A stretch of 64,000 nucleotides of DNA from Palsa-1392 sp036490335 (lineage in GTDB: Bacteria > Verrucomicrobiota > Verrucomicrobiia > Chthoniobacterales > UBA10450). Of the stretch, positions 7,865-16,626 are shown in pieces; the stretch's first letter is position 1; each line of letters begins with the position of its first letter. The notes under the pieces were generated by a model that made no database searches, was not told where the DNA came from, and worked only from the letters and a program-made list of their open reading frames with translations. The position numbers and the translations under genes are program-made. The DNA lies in NCBI GenBank assembly GCA_036490335.1, contig DASXEB010000004.1:62001-126000 (forward strand). Direction: 5' to 3'.

Positions 7865-10393
7865 TCAGCCGCGCGCGTAGTCGGGATATTTCTCGCTCAA
7901 CTGCGCGCGGGCATGTTCCGCCTCGGCGGGCTTGCCGGCCTTGTCGTAAGCCTGGGCGGCTTTGTCGAGCGCCTGCGGCGTGATCGCGGGATCGTCGTAA
8001 AGCAGGGCCACGCTCATGAAAGCCTTGCCCGCGTCCTCGAATTGCGCGCGTTCCATTTCCACTTCGCCGGCGAGCAGCCGCGCCTGCGCGTTGACCCGGC
8101 CTTCGGGCTGGAGCTGCATGATTTCGTCGGCGATTTTCTGCGCGTCATCCGGTTTGTGGACGGCGATCTTGACTTCGCCTAACGAGAGAAGCGCTTTCGC
8201 TTTGGCGGCCGGATCGGTCGTGAGTTCGAGAAATTTCGTGAGCGATTTTTCGGCATCGTCAGGCTGATTCAGTTTCATTTCCGAATCGCCGAGGTAAAAC
8301 CAGAAGTCCGGTTTGACGCTCGCGACCGCGCTGCTTTTGCCGAGCGCGCCGAGGTATTTCTCGGCCGCGGCATAATTCTTCGCGTTATAGAATTCGAGCC
8401 CGAGCCACTCGAGAATTTCGCCGGGGACCGGTTCGTTAGGCGAAGTCTTGAAGAATTTGTCGGCCTCTTTCGCGAGCGCATCGCGATCCTTCTCGTAAAA
8501 AAAGGTCGACATGATGCGGAGCGACGCGGGCGTGCCGTATTGCGCGGGATTGAGCTGGCGCGCGGTCCTGAGCTCGCTCAGTGCGGTCGGAAAATCCTTC
8601 GCCTCGAAAGCCGATTTGCCGATGTAATAATGCGCCTGGGCCGCGGCCAGGCTTTTCGGAAATTCCTGGAGCAACTGCCGGAACGCATCCGCCATTCCTT
8701 TGCTGTCGTCGGTCTGGCCGAGGAGCAGCGCTTTTTGTTGCAGGGCGGCTTCGCGTTCGCGCGCCTTCGGATAGTTAGCAAGCAAACGATCGAGATCGTC
8801 GAGCGCGGCGGAATATTGTTTCTGCTCCTGGTAGGCAAGCGCGCGCTGGGTGAGCGCGGAGGGCACTTCGCTGCTCTCCGGAAAAGCCTGCAAGAAATAA
8901 GTGAAGGCCTCGATCGCGCGCGGCGGTTCTTTCGTTTCGACAAAGCACCAGCCGAGTTTGAAGGCGGATTCGGCGCGCAATCTGTCGGAAAGTTTCGCGT
9001 CGCGCAGATCGGTGTAGAGCGTGGCGGCGGCGGCAAAATCGTGCGCCTTGTAGAGCGACTCGGCCTTGAGCAATTTGACCTGATCGCTCTGCGCGCCCTC
9101 CGGGTTGTCCTTGAGAAATTGATCGATCTGCGCGCCTAACGATGGATCGTTTGCGTTATAAAGCGCGATCAAGCGCTGGTATTGCGCCTCCTTCGCTTCG
9201 TCGCGGCCGGGATATTTTTGCATGATCTGGCGATAGAGATCCTGCGCCTCCTTGTAATGCGAAAGCTGGCGCTGGCTGTTCGCGGCGAGCAACATCATCT
9301 CCGGCCGGAGTTCGTTAGGCACGGCGTCTTTGCTTCGCGCGTAATCGGCCACGACCTGCGCGAACTGGCCCTTCTGATATTCGAGCCGCAAGAGCCCGGC
9401 CGTCGCGATCCCGCTCCAGCGGCCGGCGTCGGGCAACGCGCGGCCTTTTTTAAACAGCGTCGTCGCCTTCGCGAGCATCGCGGGATCGTTGTTGTTCGCC
9501 TGCGCGAAATCGAGCGCGAGCGAGGCGGCGCGCACCGTCGCCTCGGCTTTGAGCGGCGCTTTTGTCGTCTCGCCGGCGAGCGCTTCGAACTGCGCGAGCG
9601 CGTCGGCCTTGCGGCCGTTCTCGAGGAAAATTGAGCCGATCGCGAGCCGCGCGTCGTCGCGATACGGATTTGGATTCGCGACCTCGACGACCTGCTCGTA
9701 AATGTCGCGCGCGTCATCCTTGCGGTTGAGATTTTCCAGGCAACGGGCCTCGAAATAGCGCGCCGAAAGCGAGAGCGAAGACGACTTCACCGCTGCGGCG
9801 GCGCGGTGAAAAAGCGGTCGCGCCGCGTCGTAATCTTTGTCGTTGAAAAAAATCTCGGCCAGACCGTACGACGCTGGCCCGGCGAAATCGCTCTCGGGAA
9901 AATTGTTGATCACGCTTTGGAAACTGGTCCGCGCTGCGTTCGTGCGGCCGAGCGCGCCGTAAGCTTCGCCAAGATAAAAATAAACCGAGGCGCAATCCGA
10001 TGAATGGGGATAAAGGCCGAGAAATTTTTCGTATTCGGGGACGGCGAGATCGTAAAGTTTGCGGCCGAAAAGTCCGTTCGCGTAATCGAGCTGGCGCTGG
10101 CCGGGTGACTCTTCGCTTTCGTTAGGCGCCGCCGGTGTCGATTCGTTAGGCGACTCGTTAGGCGCGGCGGTCGGCGAGGGCGAGGGCGTCGGCGTGTCGT
10201 TTAATTCCGGCACCGGCAGGGCGCGGCGGATTGTCGGCGTTTGCGGCTCGACCGGAATCGCGCGCGCGACGGGTGGCTCGTTCACCGGTTGCGCGCGCCG
10301 CACCGGGATTTCATTTTGCGCGCGCGCGACGAGGGCGAGCAGCGAAGCTCCGGCCGTCACACCGAGCGCGGCGCTCGCGAATCGCCGCGTCAT
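7865..10393 (-). CDS. Secreted TPR-repeat protein of an ExbBD/TolQR-type module
   Basis: An 842-residue periplasmic protein: signal peptide MTRRFASAALGVTAGASLL ending near ALVARAQ, a Pro/Arg-rich linker (repeated RRAxPV and PxP units), a stretch rich in A-P-N-E-S, then many tetratricopeptide repeats of about 34 residues to the end. Such TPR proteins are often encoded with proton-driven ExbB/ExbD motors and may build a periplasmic or outer-membrane scaffold; the partner is unknown. Its ATG overlaps the exbD stop (ATGA). The APNES stretch is encoded by three copies of the iterated word within 45 bp. Confidence 0.85.
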   Translation of the reverse strand: MTRRFASAALGVTAGASLLALVARAQNEIPVRRAQPVNEPPVARAIPVEPQTPTIRRALPVPELNDTPTPSPSPTAAPNESPNESTPAAPNESEESPGQRQLDYANGLFGRKLYDLAVPEYEKFLGLYPHSSDCASVYFYLGEAYGALGRTNAARTSFQSVINNFPESDFAGPASYGLAEIFFNDKDYDAARPLFHRAAAAVKSSSLSLSARYFEARCLENLNRKDDARDIYEQVVEVANPNPYRDDARLAIGSIFLENGRKADALAQFEALAGETTKAPLKAEATVRAASLALDFAQANNNDPAMLAKATTLFKKGRALPDAGRWSGIATAGLLRLEYQKGQFAQVVADYARSKDAVPNELRPEMMLLAANSQRQLSHYKEAQDLYRQIMQKYPGRDEAKEAQYQRLIALYNANDPSLGAQIDQFLKDNPEGAQSDQVKLLKAESLYKAHDFAAAATLYTDLRDAKLSDRLRAESAFKLGWCFVETKEPPRAIEAFTYFLQAFPESSEVPSALTQRALAYQEQKQYSAALDDLDRLLANYPKAREREAALQQKALLLGQTDDSKGMADAFRQLLQEFPKSLAAAQAHYYIGKSAFEAKDFPTALSELRTARQLNPAQYGTPASLRIMSTFFYEKDRDALAKEADKFFKTSPNEPVPGEILEWLGLEFYNAKNYAAAEKYLGALGKSSAVASVKPDFWFYLGDSEMKLNQPDDAEKSLTKFLELTTDPAAKAKALLSLGEVKIAVHKPDDAQKIADEIMQLQPEGRVNAQARLLAGEVEMERAQFEDAGKAFMSVALLYDDPAITPQALDKAAQAYDKAGKPAEAEHARAQLSEKYPDYARG

Positions 10394-10797
10394 TTCGCGG
10401 TCGCGAAGGCCACGTTGGTCACGCCGGCCTCGCTGCAAATGTTGAGGACGTTGACGATGTTTTTGTAGGCGCCGGCTTCATCACCGCGAATCACGACGGC
10501 CTGGTCGGCGTTGAGTTGCACGAGGCCTTTCAACATCGCCGTCAGGTCGGGCCCGGAAAGCGAGCGGCGATTGACGACGACGTTGCCGTCCGCTTTCACA
10601 TTTACGATCACGTCGCCGATCGGGGCGGATTTTTCTTTCGCGGCGCTCGCTTTCGGCACCTTGACGTCGAGCTCGTTTTCGTTCCGCGCTGCGTTCCAGG
10701 TCATGAGGAAAAAAATCAGGAGGAGCAGGAGAACGTCGACGAGTGGCGCGAGTTGAATCCCCGGATGTTGCGGAGCGGTGCGGTTGCGAAAATTCAT
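10390..10797 (-). CDS. ExbD/TolR family biopolymer transport protein
   Basis: 135 residues with one N-terminal membrane helix (about 16-33) containing APLVDVLLLLLIFFLM, where the Asp is the proton-relay residue typical of ExbD/TolR/MotB stators. The periplasmic domain has VIVNVKADGNVVVNRR and VVIRGDEAGAYKNIVNVLN. With the adjacent ExbB-like protein it would energise an envelope process using the proton gradient. ExbD and TolR cannot be separated by sequence here; no TonB or TolA is visible nearby. Confidence 0.9.
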   Translation of the reverse strand: MNFRNRTAPQHPGIQLAPLVDVLLLLLIFFLMTWNAARNENELDVKVPKASAAKEKSAPIGDVIVNVKADGNVVVNRRSLSGPDLTAMLKGLVQLNADQAVVIRGDEAGAYKNIVNVLNICSEAGVTNVAFATAK

Positions 10798-10844
10798 GGC
10801 CTGACGATCGGGAGGAACGCGAAAGTTTTGACGCCTAACGACGC

Positions 10845-11609
10845 TTAAAATTCATCCTCGAGCAAAACCGGCGTGCGGTCCGTGCGCCGGCTGAATTGCA
10901 ACGAAAGAAGCGCGATGATGTGAGTGCAGGCGGATTCGAGATCGGAGACGAGCCGTTGCGCGCGGCCGCGGAAGAAAGCGTAAAAGATCATCGCGGTGAT
11001 GCCGATGCCGAGTCCGCCGCAGGTGTTGATGAGAGCTTCGCTGATGCCTTTCGAAAGCAGCGTGTAGCTCGGACCAAGATCGGAGCCGAGCGCGCCAAAA
11101 GATTTGATGATGCCGACGACGGTGCCGAACAATCCGACGAGCGGCCCGATCGTCCCGATATCGGCGAGGTAGGTGACGCGATTGTTCAGGCTGGTCGCGA
11201 TGCGCGCGCCTTCGGTCTCGGCGATCTCGCGCGCCTGCGCGAAATCGGCGTTCGGATTTTTCGTCATGAAATCGAGCGTCTGCTGGACGACGCGCGCGAC
11301 CGCTTCGCCATGACGATTCGAGACCGCGAGCAGGCCGAGGTAATCGCGTTTGCGCAAAAGCGCGTCGGCCGTCGCCATGTAGCCGTTGGTCACGATCGCG
11401 CCGCGGCGAATGGTGAAAAAATAAACGACGATGAGCGTGACCGAGACGATCGAAAGCAGGAACAAAAGAATGATGACCGGACCGGCGGCGATCATCGCGT
11501 CGAGGATGTTGGTTGTGCGCGGCAGGACCGGCTGATCGGGATTCGGGGCCTGCGCAAAGAGCGGCGTGGCGCTCGCAAAAAGAACGAGCAGTGAAAGGAA
11601 ACGCTTCAT
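10845..11609 (-). CDS. ExbB/TolQ family proton-channel protein
   Basis: 254 residues: signal-like N-terminus MKRFLSLLVLFASATPLFAQ, a membrane helix at about 35-58, and the conserved pair of C-terminal helices containing TYLADIGTIGPLVGLFGTVVG and a second helix with INTCGGLGIGITAMIFYAFF. These are the MotA/TolQ/ExbB hallmarks. The extra cleavable N-terminus is typical of ExbB variants in Bacteroidota and Verrucomicrobiota. I chose the ATG at 11607-11609 over a TTG two codons upstream. First gene of exbB-exbD-TPR. Confidence 0.9.
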   Translation of the reverse strand: MKRFLSLLVLFASATPLFAQAPNPDQPVLPRTTNILDAMIAAGPVIILLFLLSIVSVTLIVVYFFTIRRGAIVTNGYMATADALLRKRDYLGLLAVSNRHGEAVARVVQQTLDFMTKNPNADFAQAREIAETEGARIATSLNNRVTYLADIGTIGPLVGLFGTVVGIIKSFGALGSDLGPSYTLLSKGISEALINTCGGLGIGITAMIFYAFFRGRAQRLVSDLESACTHIIALLSLQFSRRTDRTPVLLEDEF

Positions 11610-11671
11610 GCCCAAAACGAAGTTTAGGATAGGCGCGCGGCAGGCGGATGCAACTTGGCGCGATCGTCAGG

Positions 11672-13636
11672 TCAAATGCGGCGGACGCGAAAGATGTGCG
11701 CCGGCTGCAGGCCCGGATGGAGCGCGACGTAATTGCGGCGGCCGTGCCAGGTGTAGCGCGCGTCCGTGAGAAGGTCGTGCACTTCGTAAGTGTCGCCGCC
11801 GATCTCGCCGAAATCTTCCACCGGCGCTTCCACCCACGCGGTCTGCGTCCGGTCGGGATCGAGATTGACCGCGATGAGAATGATGCTGTCGCGCGCCGGA
11901 GTCATCTTGCTGTAAAACAGGATCGCTTCGTTGTCGGCGGAGTGGAATCGCAGGTTGTCGTAAAGTTGCAGCGCGCGATTCTCGCGCCGGATCTGGTTCA
12001 GCTTCGTGATCAAATCCTTGATGTTGCCGGGCGCATTCCAGTCGCGTTCCTTGAACTGATATTTTTCCGAATCGAGATACTCCTCGCGGCCCGGGATCGC
12101 CTCATTTTCGCAGAGCTCGAAGCCGCTATAGATGCCGTAGAGACTCGACAAGGTCGCCGCGAGCACGGCGCGGATGGCGAACATCGGCCGGCCATCGTTT
12201 TGCAGATGGAGCGGCAGAATATCGGGCGTGTTCGTGAACAGATTGCCTCGAAAATATTCGCGCATTTCCGTCTGCGTCAGCTCGGAGAAATACTCCGTCA
12301 GCTCGCGCTTGCCCGTGCGCCAGGTGAAATAAGTGTAGCTCTGAGTGAAGCCGGCCTTCGTGAGCGCCTTCATCATTTTCGGCCGCGTAAAAGCTTCCGA
12401 CAAAAAGATCGTGTCCGGAAATTTCTCGCGCACGCCGCCGATCAGAAAATCCCAAAACGCGACCGGCTTCGTGTGCGGATTATCGACCCGGAAAATGCGC
12501 ACACCGCGCTCAGCCCAGAAAAGGATGATGCTTTTCATCTCCTCCCAAAGCGCCGGCCAGGTCGCGCAGCGAAAGTTGAGCGGATAAATGTCCTCGTATT
12601 TTTTCGGCGGATTTTCCGCGTACTTGATCGTGCCGTCGGGCCGTTTGTAGAACCATTCCGGATGCTCCGCGACATAGGGATGGTCGGGCGAGCAGTTGAT
12701 CGCGAAATCGAGCGCGATCTCCATCCCGCGCTGGCGGATTTCTTTTTCCAACCAGGCGAAATCTTCGAGCGTGCCTAACGATGGCTCGATGTCCTTGTGT
12801 CCGCCGCCGTTCGGCAAATCGAGATGGCGATTGCCGATCGCGTATGGCACACCCGGTTCGCCCGGCTCGCATTTGACGGAATTGTTGCGGCCTTTGCGAT
12901 TCGTTAGGCCAATCGGATGAATCGGCGGGAAATAAACGACGTCGAAACCCATCGCCTTCGCGTCATCGACGCGTTCGAGACAATCGCGAAAGGTCGAACC
13001 GCGATCGGCGCGACCCTCCGCCGACCGGGGAAAAAATTCATACCAGGCCGCGGTTCGCGCGGCGACGCGGTCGACTGTGATGCGCGGCGCCGGGTCGTAT
13101 TGGGTCGCGCCGGAACGTTCGGAGTAAGTCGCCATCAAAATCTCCAGCTCGGCGAGCTTCGCGATGCGATCGACGTCGGAATCTTCGCCGGTGCGCATTT
13201 GATCGGCGAACTCGCGCAGGCGTTTCGCGTCGGTGCGGCGCGCGCGTTTGGCCGCCGCGAGAAGGAGTGCGGTGCCTTCGAGCCGCTCGCTCGTCAGGTC
13301 GTGAATGCCGGCGTCGAACTTCGCGCCAAATTCGTATTGCCAGCCGGCAAAAAGATCGGTCCAGGCCTCGATCGTGTATTCGTAGGTACCAATTTCGTAG
13401 AGCGAACAGACGCCGCGCCAGCGATCGTTGTCGATGTGCGACATGAGCGTCTCGTGCCAGCGCGGCGCGTCGAGCAGTCGCCATCTCAACGCGGCCGCGA
13501 CGATGTCGTGCCCATCCTTGAAAATGTCGGCTTCGACCACGACATCTTCGCCGACGACGCGTTTGATCGGGTAACGGCCGCAGTCGATGAGCGGCTGCAA
13601 ATTTTCGATGACGGTGGCGGGGAATTCGGTCGGCAT
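11672..13636 (-). CDS. glgE: Alpha-1,4-glucan:maltose-1-phosphate maltosyltransferase
   Basis: 654 residues of GH13_3 type. The N-terminal DUF3416 domain begins VIENLQPLIDCGRYPIKRVVGE. The barrel contains FDVVYFPPIHPIG, FAINCSPDHPYV, the nucleophile Asp in IFRVDNPHTKP and the acid Glu in IFLSEAFTRPKMM. GlgE extends linear glucans using maltose-1-phosphate made from trehalose. The other pathway genes (treS, pep2, glgB) are not in the window. An ATG three codons into the frame was chosen over a TTG. No clear ribosome-binding site. Confidence 0.93.
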   Translation of the reverse strand: MPTEFPATVIENLQPLIDCGRYPIKRVVGEDVVVEADIFKDGHDIVAAALRWRLLDAPRWHETLMSHIDNDRWRGVCSLYEIGTYEYTIEAWTDLFAGWQYEFGAKFDAGIHDLTSERLEGTALLLAAAKRARRTDAKRLREFADQMRTGEDSDVDRIAKLAELEILMATYSERSGATQYDPAPRITVDRVAARTAAWYEFFPRSAEGRADRGSTFRDCLERVDDAKAMGFDVVYFPPIHPIGLTNRKGRNNSVKCEPGEPGVPYAIGNRHLDLPNGGGHKDIEPSLGTLEDFAWLEKEIRQRGMEIALDFAINCSPDHPYVAEHPEWFYKRPDGTIKYAENPPKKYEDIYPLNFRCATWPALWEEMKSIILFWAERGVRIFRVDNPHTKPVAFWDFLIGGVREKFPDTIFLSEAFTRPKMMKALTKAGFTQSYTYFTWRTGKRELTEYFSELTQTEMREYFRGNLFTNTPDILPLHLQNDGRPMFAIRAVLAATLSSLYGIYSGFELCENEAIPGREEYLDSEKYQFKERDWNAPGNIKDLITKLNQIRRENRALQLYDNLRFHSADNEAILFYSKMTPARDSIILIAVNLDPDRTQTAWVEAPVEDFGEIGGDTYEVHDLLTDARYTWHGRRNYVALHPGLQPAHIFRVRRI

Positions 13637-13812
13637 GCGCAGCAATGAACCAAGATTCGCCCGGCGCGAAAGCGCAAAACGCTCGATGAAAAATTAATCG
13701 AACCGCCTGCGAAATTCCCCAGCGGTGAATGGAACCGCGCGAAAACGGCGCGCGCGCTTCGGAAAAACTTTAGCGCGCCGGCAATCGCCCACTTCCCGCG
13801 TTGGCGAAAAAA

Positions 13813-14454
13813 TCAGACCGCGAAATAAAAGGCCGCTTCGAAAAGACCGGACGTCCAAGTCTCCTCGCGCCGTACCGGCGTTTGCAGCACTTTTTCAAAC
13901 ATGTCCTGCTCGAGTTTGCCGATGATTTTGTATTTCTCGACCAGGTTCATGATTGGGCTGTGGCATTCGAGAATCTGCGGGCCGCCTTCGCTCGCCTCGG
14001 AAACAAATTGCGCCATGTAACCCTCCTCGTCGCGAACGGTGGCGAGCTCCTTGGCGCGTTCTTCGATCGTCGCGCCCTGCACTTTTTGACGGAGCTGCTC
14101 GGTTTTGCGCTCGTACATATTGTAGAAAAGTTTCTCGGCCGCGTTCGGGCCATGAATTTCCTGGATGGCTTCGAGCAAATCGAGCGTGAAAGCGTTGCTG
14201 TCGGCCTGAAAAAGGCCGTGGCAGCGGCGGGTCAGCCGGTAAACCATTTCCGGTCGGCCCATTTTTTGCGGGCGTCGCCAGGTGTCGAGATAACCGTCGC
14301 GTTCGAGCGTGAGGCAATGTTGCTTGATGCCCATGTAGCTCATGTTCATCCGCTTCACCAGTTGATTGACCGACAAACCGCGGGTGCGTTTGAGGGTGTT
14401 GAGAATTTCCAGCCGTTGGGTGCGGCCGATTTCGGCGAGTAATTTTTGATTCAC
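13813..14454 (-). CDS. Winged-helix regulator related to SufR/ArsR-type proteins
   Basis: 213 residues from a GTG start (a TTG at 14517 would add 21). The N-terminal winged helix has RLEILNTLKRTRGLSVNQLVKRMNMSYMGIKQHC and a wing DTWRRPQKMGRPEMVYRLT. The C-terminal domain ends ECHSPIMNLVEKYKIIGKLEQDMFEKVLQ, the layout of SufR-like iron-sulfur regulators. Only one of the usual C-terminal cluster cysteines (ECHSP) remains; positions after the FP-Q-like segment and near the end are not Cys, so an intact iron-sulfur sensor is doubtful. The gene lies between glgE and an ABC ATPase gene; the target is unknown. Confidence 0.7.
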   Translation of the reverse strand: MNQKLLAEIGRTQRLEILNTLKRTRGLSVNQLVKRMNMSYMGIKQHCLTLERDGYLDTWRRPQKMGRPEMVYRLTRRCHGLFQADSNAFTLDLLEAIQEIHGPNAAEKLFYNMYERKTEQLRQKVQGATIEERAKELATVRDEEGYMAQFVSEASEGGPQILECHSPIMNLVEKYKIIGKLEQDMFEKVLQTPVRREETWTSGLFEAAFYFAV

Positions 14455-14553
14455 AATATTTGGTTCCGTTAGAAGAGTAGGTGCTGTTTTATACGCGAAA
14501 ATATCGAGCCTCCGCAAGTTTTTCCTGCGTCCAATTTGCAGTGCGCGGGCAAA

Positions 14554-15684
14554 TTAGATAATTCGCTGCGTCGAAACCGGATCGAAAAAATGGGCCTTCG
14601 CGAGATCGATCTCAAATTGAAAACGATGGCCCGCCTCGCGATGATCGAACGCGCCCTGACTGCGGCAAACGAGCGTGTGCGCGCCGGTTTGCAAATATAG
14701 ATTCGTCTCCGCACCCATCGGCTCGACGATGTCCACGATCGCCGGAAAACCAGTCGACGTGCGTCCGCCTTCGCGGTTGAATTTCGCGGCCTCCAGATCT
14801 TCCGGCCGAATCCCGAGGATGACTTTTTCGCCGGCAAATTTTTGCACCGCCGGCCGTTCGTTCGCGCTGAATGCGACGTCGATCGTTCCGCCTTCCATCT
14901 CGCAAAAACGGATCCTGTCGGGGTCGGTTTTGAGCGTTCCGTGGATGAAATTCATCGGCGGGCTGCCGAGAAATCCGGCCACAAAAAGATTCGCCGGCTC
15001 GTTGTAAAGCGTGAGCGGCGCGTCGTTCTGCTGCACCACGCCGTCGTTCAGCACCACGATCCGATCGCCCATCGTCATCGCCTCGATCTGGTCGTGCGTG
15101 ACGTAAATCATCGTCGCCTGCAAACGCTGATGCAGCTTCGTTATTTCCGTCCGCATCTGCACCCGCATCTTCGCGTCGAGATTCGAGAGCGGCTCGTCGA
15201 ACAAAAAAACTTTCGGTTGCCTGACGATCGCGCGACCGACCGCGACCCGCTGCCGCTGGCCGCCGGAAAGTGCCTTCGGTTTTCGCTCGAGCAGATTTTC
15301 GATCCCAAGAATGCTCGCGGCATCGACAACGCGTTTCTTGATTTCCGCCTTTGGAAATTTTCGCAGCTTGAGACCGAAGGCGAGGTTTTCGTAAACGCTC
15401 ATGTGCGGATAAAGCGCGTAATTTTGGAAAACCATCGCGATGTCTCGATCTTTCGGCGCAACGTCGTTGACCCGTTTCTCGCCGATGAAAACGTCACCGC
15501 GCGAAATCTCCTCGAGGCCCGCGATCATGCGCAGTGTGGTCGATTTTCCGCAACCCGATGGCCCGACGAGCACGACAAATTCGCGATCCGCGATCTCGAG
15601 ACTGACGTCTTTGACCGCGACCACTTCCTGGCCTTTCTCGCCCGGATAAATTTTGAAAAGATTGCGAACGCTGACGCTGGCCAT
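14554..15684 (-). CDS. UgpC/MalK-type ABC transporter ATPase
   Basis: 376 residues: Walker A VGPSGCGKST near 39-48, Q-loop VFQNYALYPHM, signature ALSGGQRQRVAVGRA, Walker B VFLFDEPLSNLDAK and switch His THDQIEAMTM. A C-terminal TOBE/OB domain holds HGTL..., FLGSPPMNF and ILGIRPEDLEAA. This is the generic CUT1 sugar-importer ATPase (MalK, UgpC, MsmK). No permease or binding protein is adjacent, so it is probably a shared ATPase serving importers elsewhere. The SAM-like end is normal; start ATG at 15682-15684. Confidence 0.92.
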   Translation of the reverse strand: MASVSVRNLFKIYPGEKGQEVVAVKDVSLEIADREFVVLVGPSGCGKSTTLRMIAGLEEISRGDVFIGEKRVNDVAPKDRDIAMVFQNYALYPHMSVYENLAFGLKLRKFPKAEIKKRVVDAASILGIENLLERKPKALSGGQRQRVAVGRAIVRQPKVFLFDEPLSNLDAKMRVQMRTEITKLHQRLQATMIYVTHDQIEAMTMGDRIVVLNDGVVQQNDAPLTLYNEPANLFVAGFLGSPPMNFIHGTLKTDPDRIRFCEMEGGTIDVAFSANERPAVQKFAGEKVILGIRPEDLEAAKFNREGGRTSTGFPAIVDIVEPMGAETNLYLQTGAHTLVCRSQGAFDHREAGHRFQFEIDLAKAHFFDPVSTQRII

Positions 15685-15723
15685 GACGCGGAAGCGCCAA
15701 ACTAGGAAGCCGGCTCGCCTCGG

Positions 15724-16626
15724 TCAACGCGCTTCGCGCGCCGCGAACGGAAGCGCGACCACCCGCACGCGCGTGAGTGCAGACGAAAACGGCGCGTCGG
15801 CCGCGAGCGCATCGAGCTCCGTGCCTAACGAATTGAAACTGCGCTTCACAAAACCGAGCGCGATCTCGCCGCAGCGCGGGCTCGTCGTCGCACTCGTTAG
15901 GCGGCCGACTTCTTTTCCTTCTTCCGACATGGCGACGAGCTTCATGCCGGTGACGAGCGGCGCGTCGTGCGCGGAAATCAAACCACAGAGACGCTTGTTC
16001 GTCTGGCCGGATATTTTCATTCGCGAAATGACTTCCTGCCCGATGTAGCAACCTTTCGTGTAATCGACCGCGTCGATTTCCAAATTGGCTTCCGGCGGAA
16101 TAATTTCGTTCGTCAGTTCGCGGCCCCAGCGCGGAACCCCCCGCTCGATGCGAAACCGCTCTGCTTCCTCGCCTGTGAGCAAAACGTCGCGCGCCGCGAG
16201 CAACTGCAACGTGCGATCGTGCTCCATCGCGTCGCACCAAAGATCCCAGCCCGCGACGCCGAACCGCTTGCTTCGTCGCCAGCGAAGTTCGTTAGGCGAT
16301 TCCGGCGCGCGGTCGCCAATGAAGTGGAAAAGCGTGTATTCTTCCGTCGCGTCGGCAAACGTCACGTCATCCGCGATCGCGTAACGTTCGAGCCGGTCGC
16401 CTAACGACTCGCGCAATTCCGGTTCGGCATCGAGAAGCAATTCGTCGCCCTTCGCGGAAATGAAAACGAAGGCATCCATCCGCCCTTTGGCGTTGAGCAC
16501 CGCCGCGGGCATCGCGAGATTTTCGTTCGCTTTGCGCACGTCGTTCGTCACCTGGCCGTTCAGAAAACGAACGCGATCGTTCCCAGAGACGCGCAGCTTG
16601 GCGCGAGCGGAAAGATCAAGCAGCAC
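15724..16626 (-). CDS. YgfZ/GcvT-like folate-binding protein
   Basis: 300 residues related to YgfZ (IBA57 family), which supports iron-sulfur enzyme maturation with folate. Visible features are the N-terminal FLNGQVTNDVRKA, AVLNAKGRMDAF, and the family signature KGCYIGQEVISRM (K-G-C-Y-x-G-Q-E) near 200. The GTG start overlaps the end of the upstream dehydrogenase gene by 11 bp. Two SPNE or NSLG peptides come from the iterated word. Confidence 0.87.
   Translation of the reverse strand: MLLDLSARAKLRVSGNDRVRFLNGQVTNDVRKANENLAMPAAVLNAKGRMDAFVFISAKGDELLLDAEPELRESLGDRLERYAIADDVTFADATEEYTLFHFIGDRAPESPNELRWRRSKRFGVAGWDLWCDAMEHDRTLQLLAARDVLLTGEEAERFRIERGVPRWGRELTNEIIPPEANLEIDAVDYTKGCYIGQEVISRMKISGQTNKRLCGLISAHDAPLVTGMKLVAMSEEGKEVGRLTSATTSPRCGEIALGFVKRSFNSLGTELDALAADAPFSSALTRVRVVALPFAAREAR

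Noticed and set aside
11648..12778. 376-codon open frame opposite glgE
   Set aside because: Shadow frame; glgE on the other strand has full GH13 motifs.
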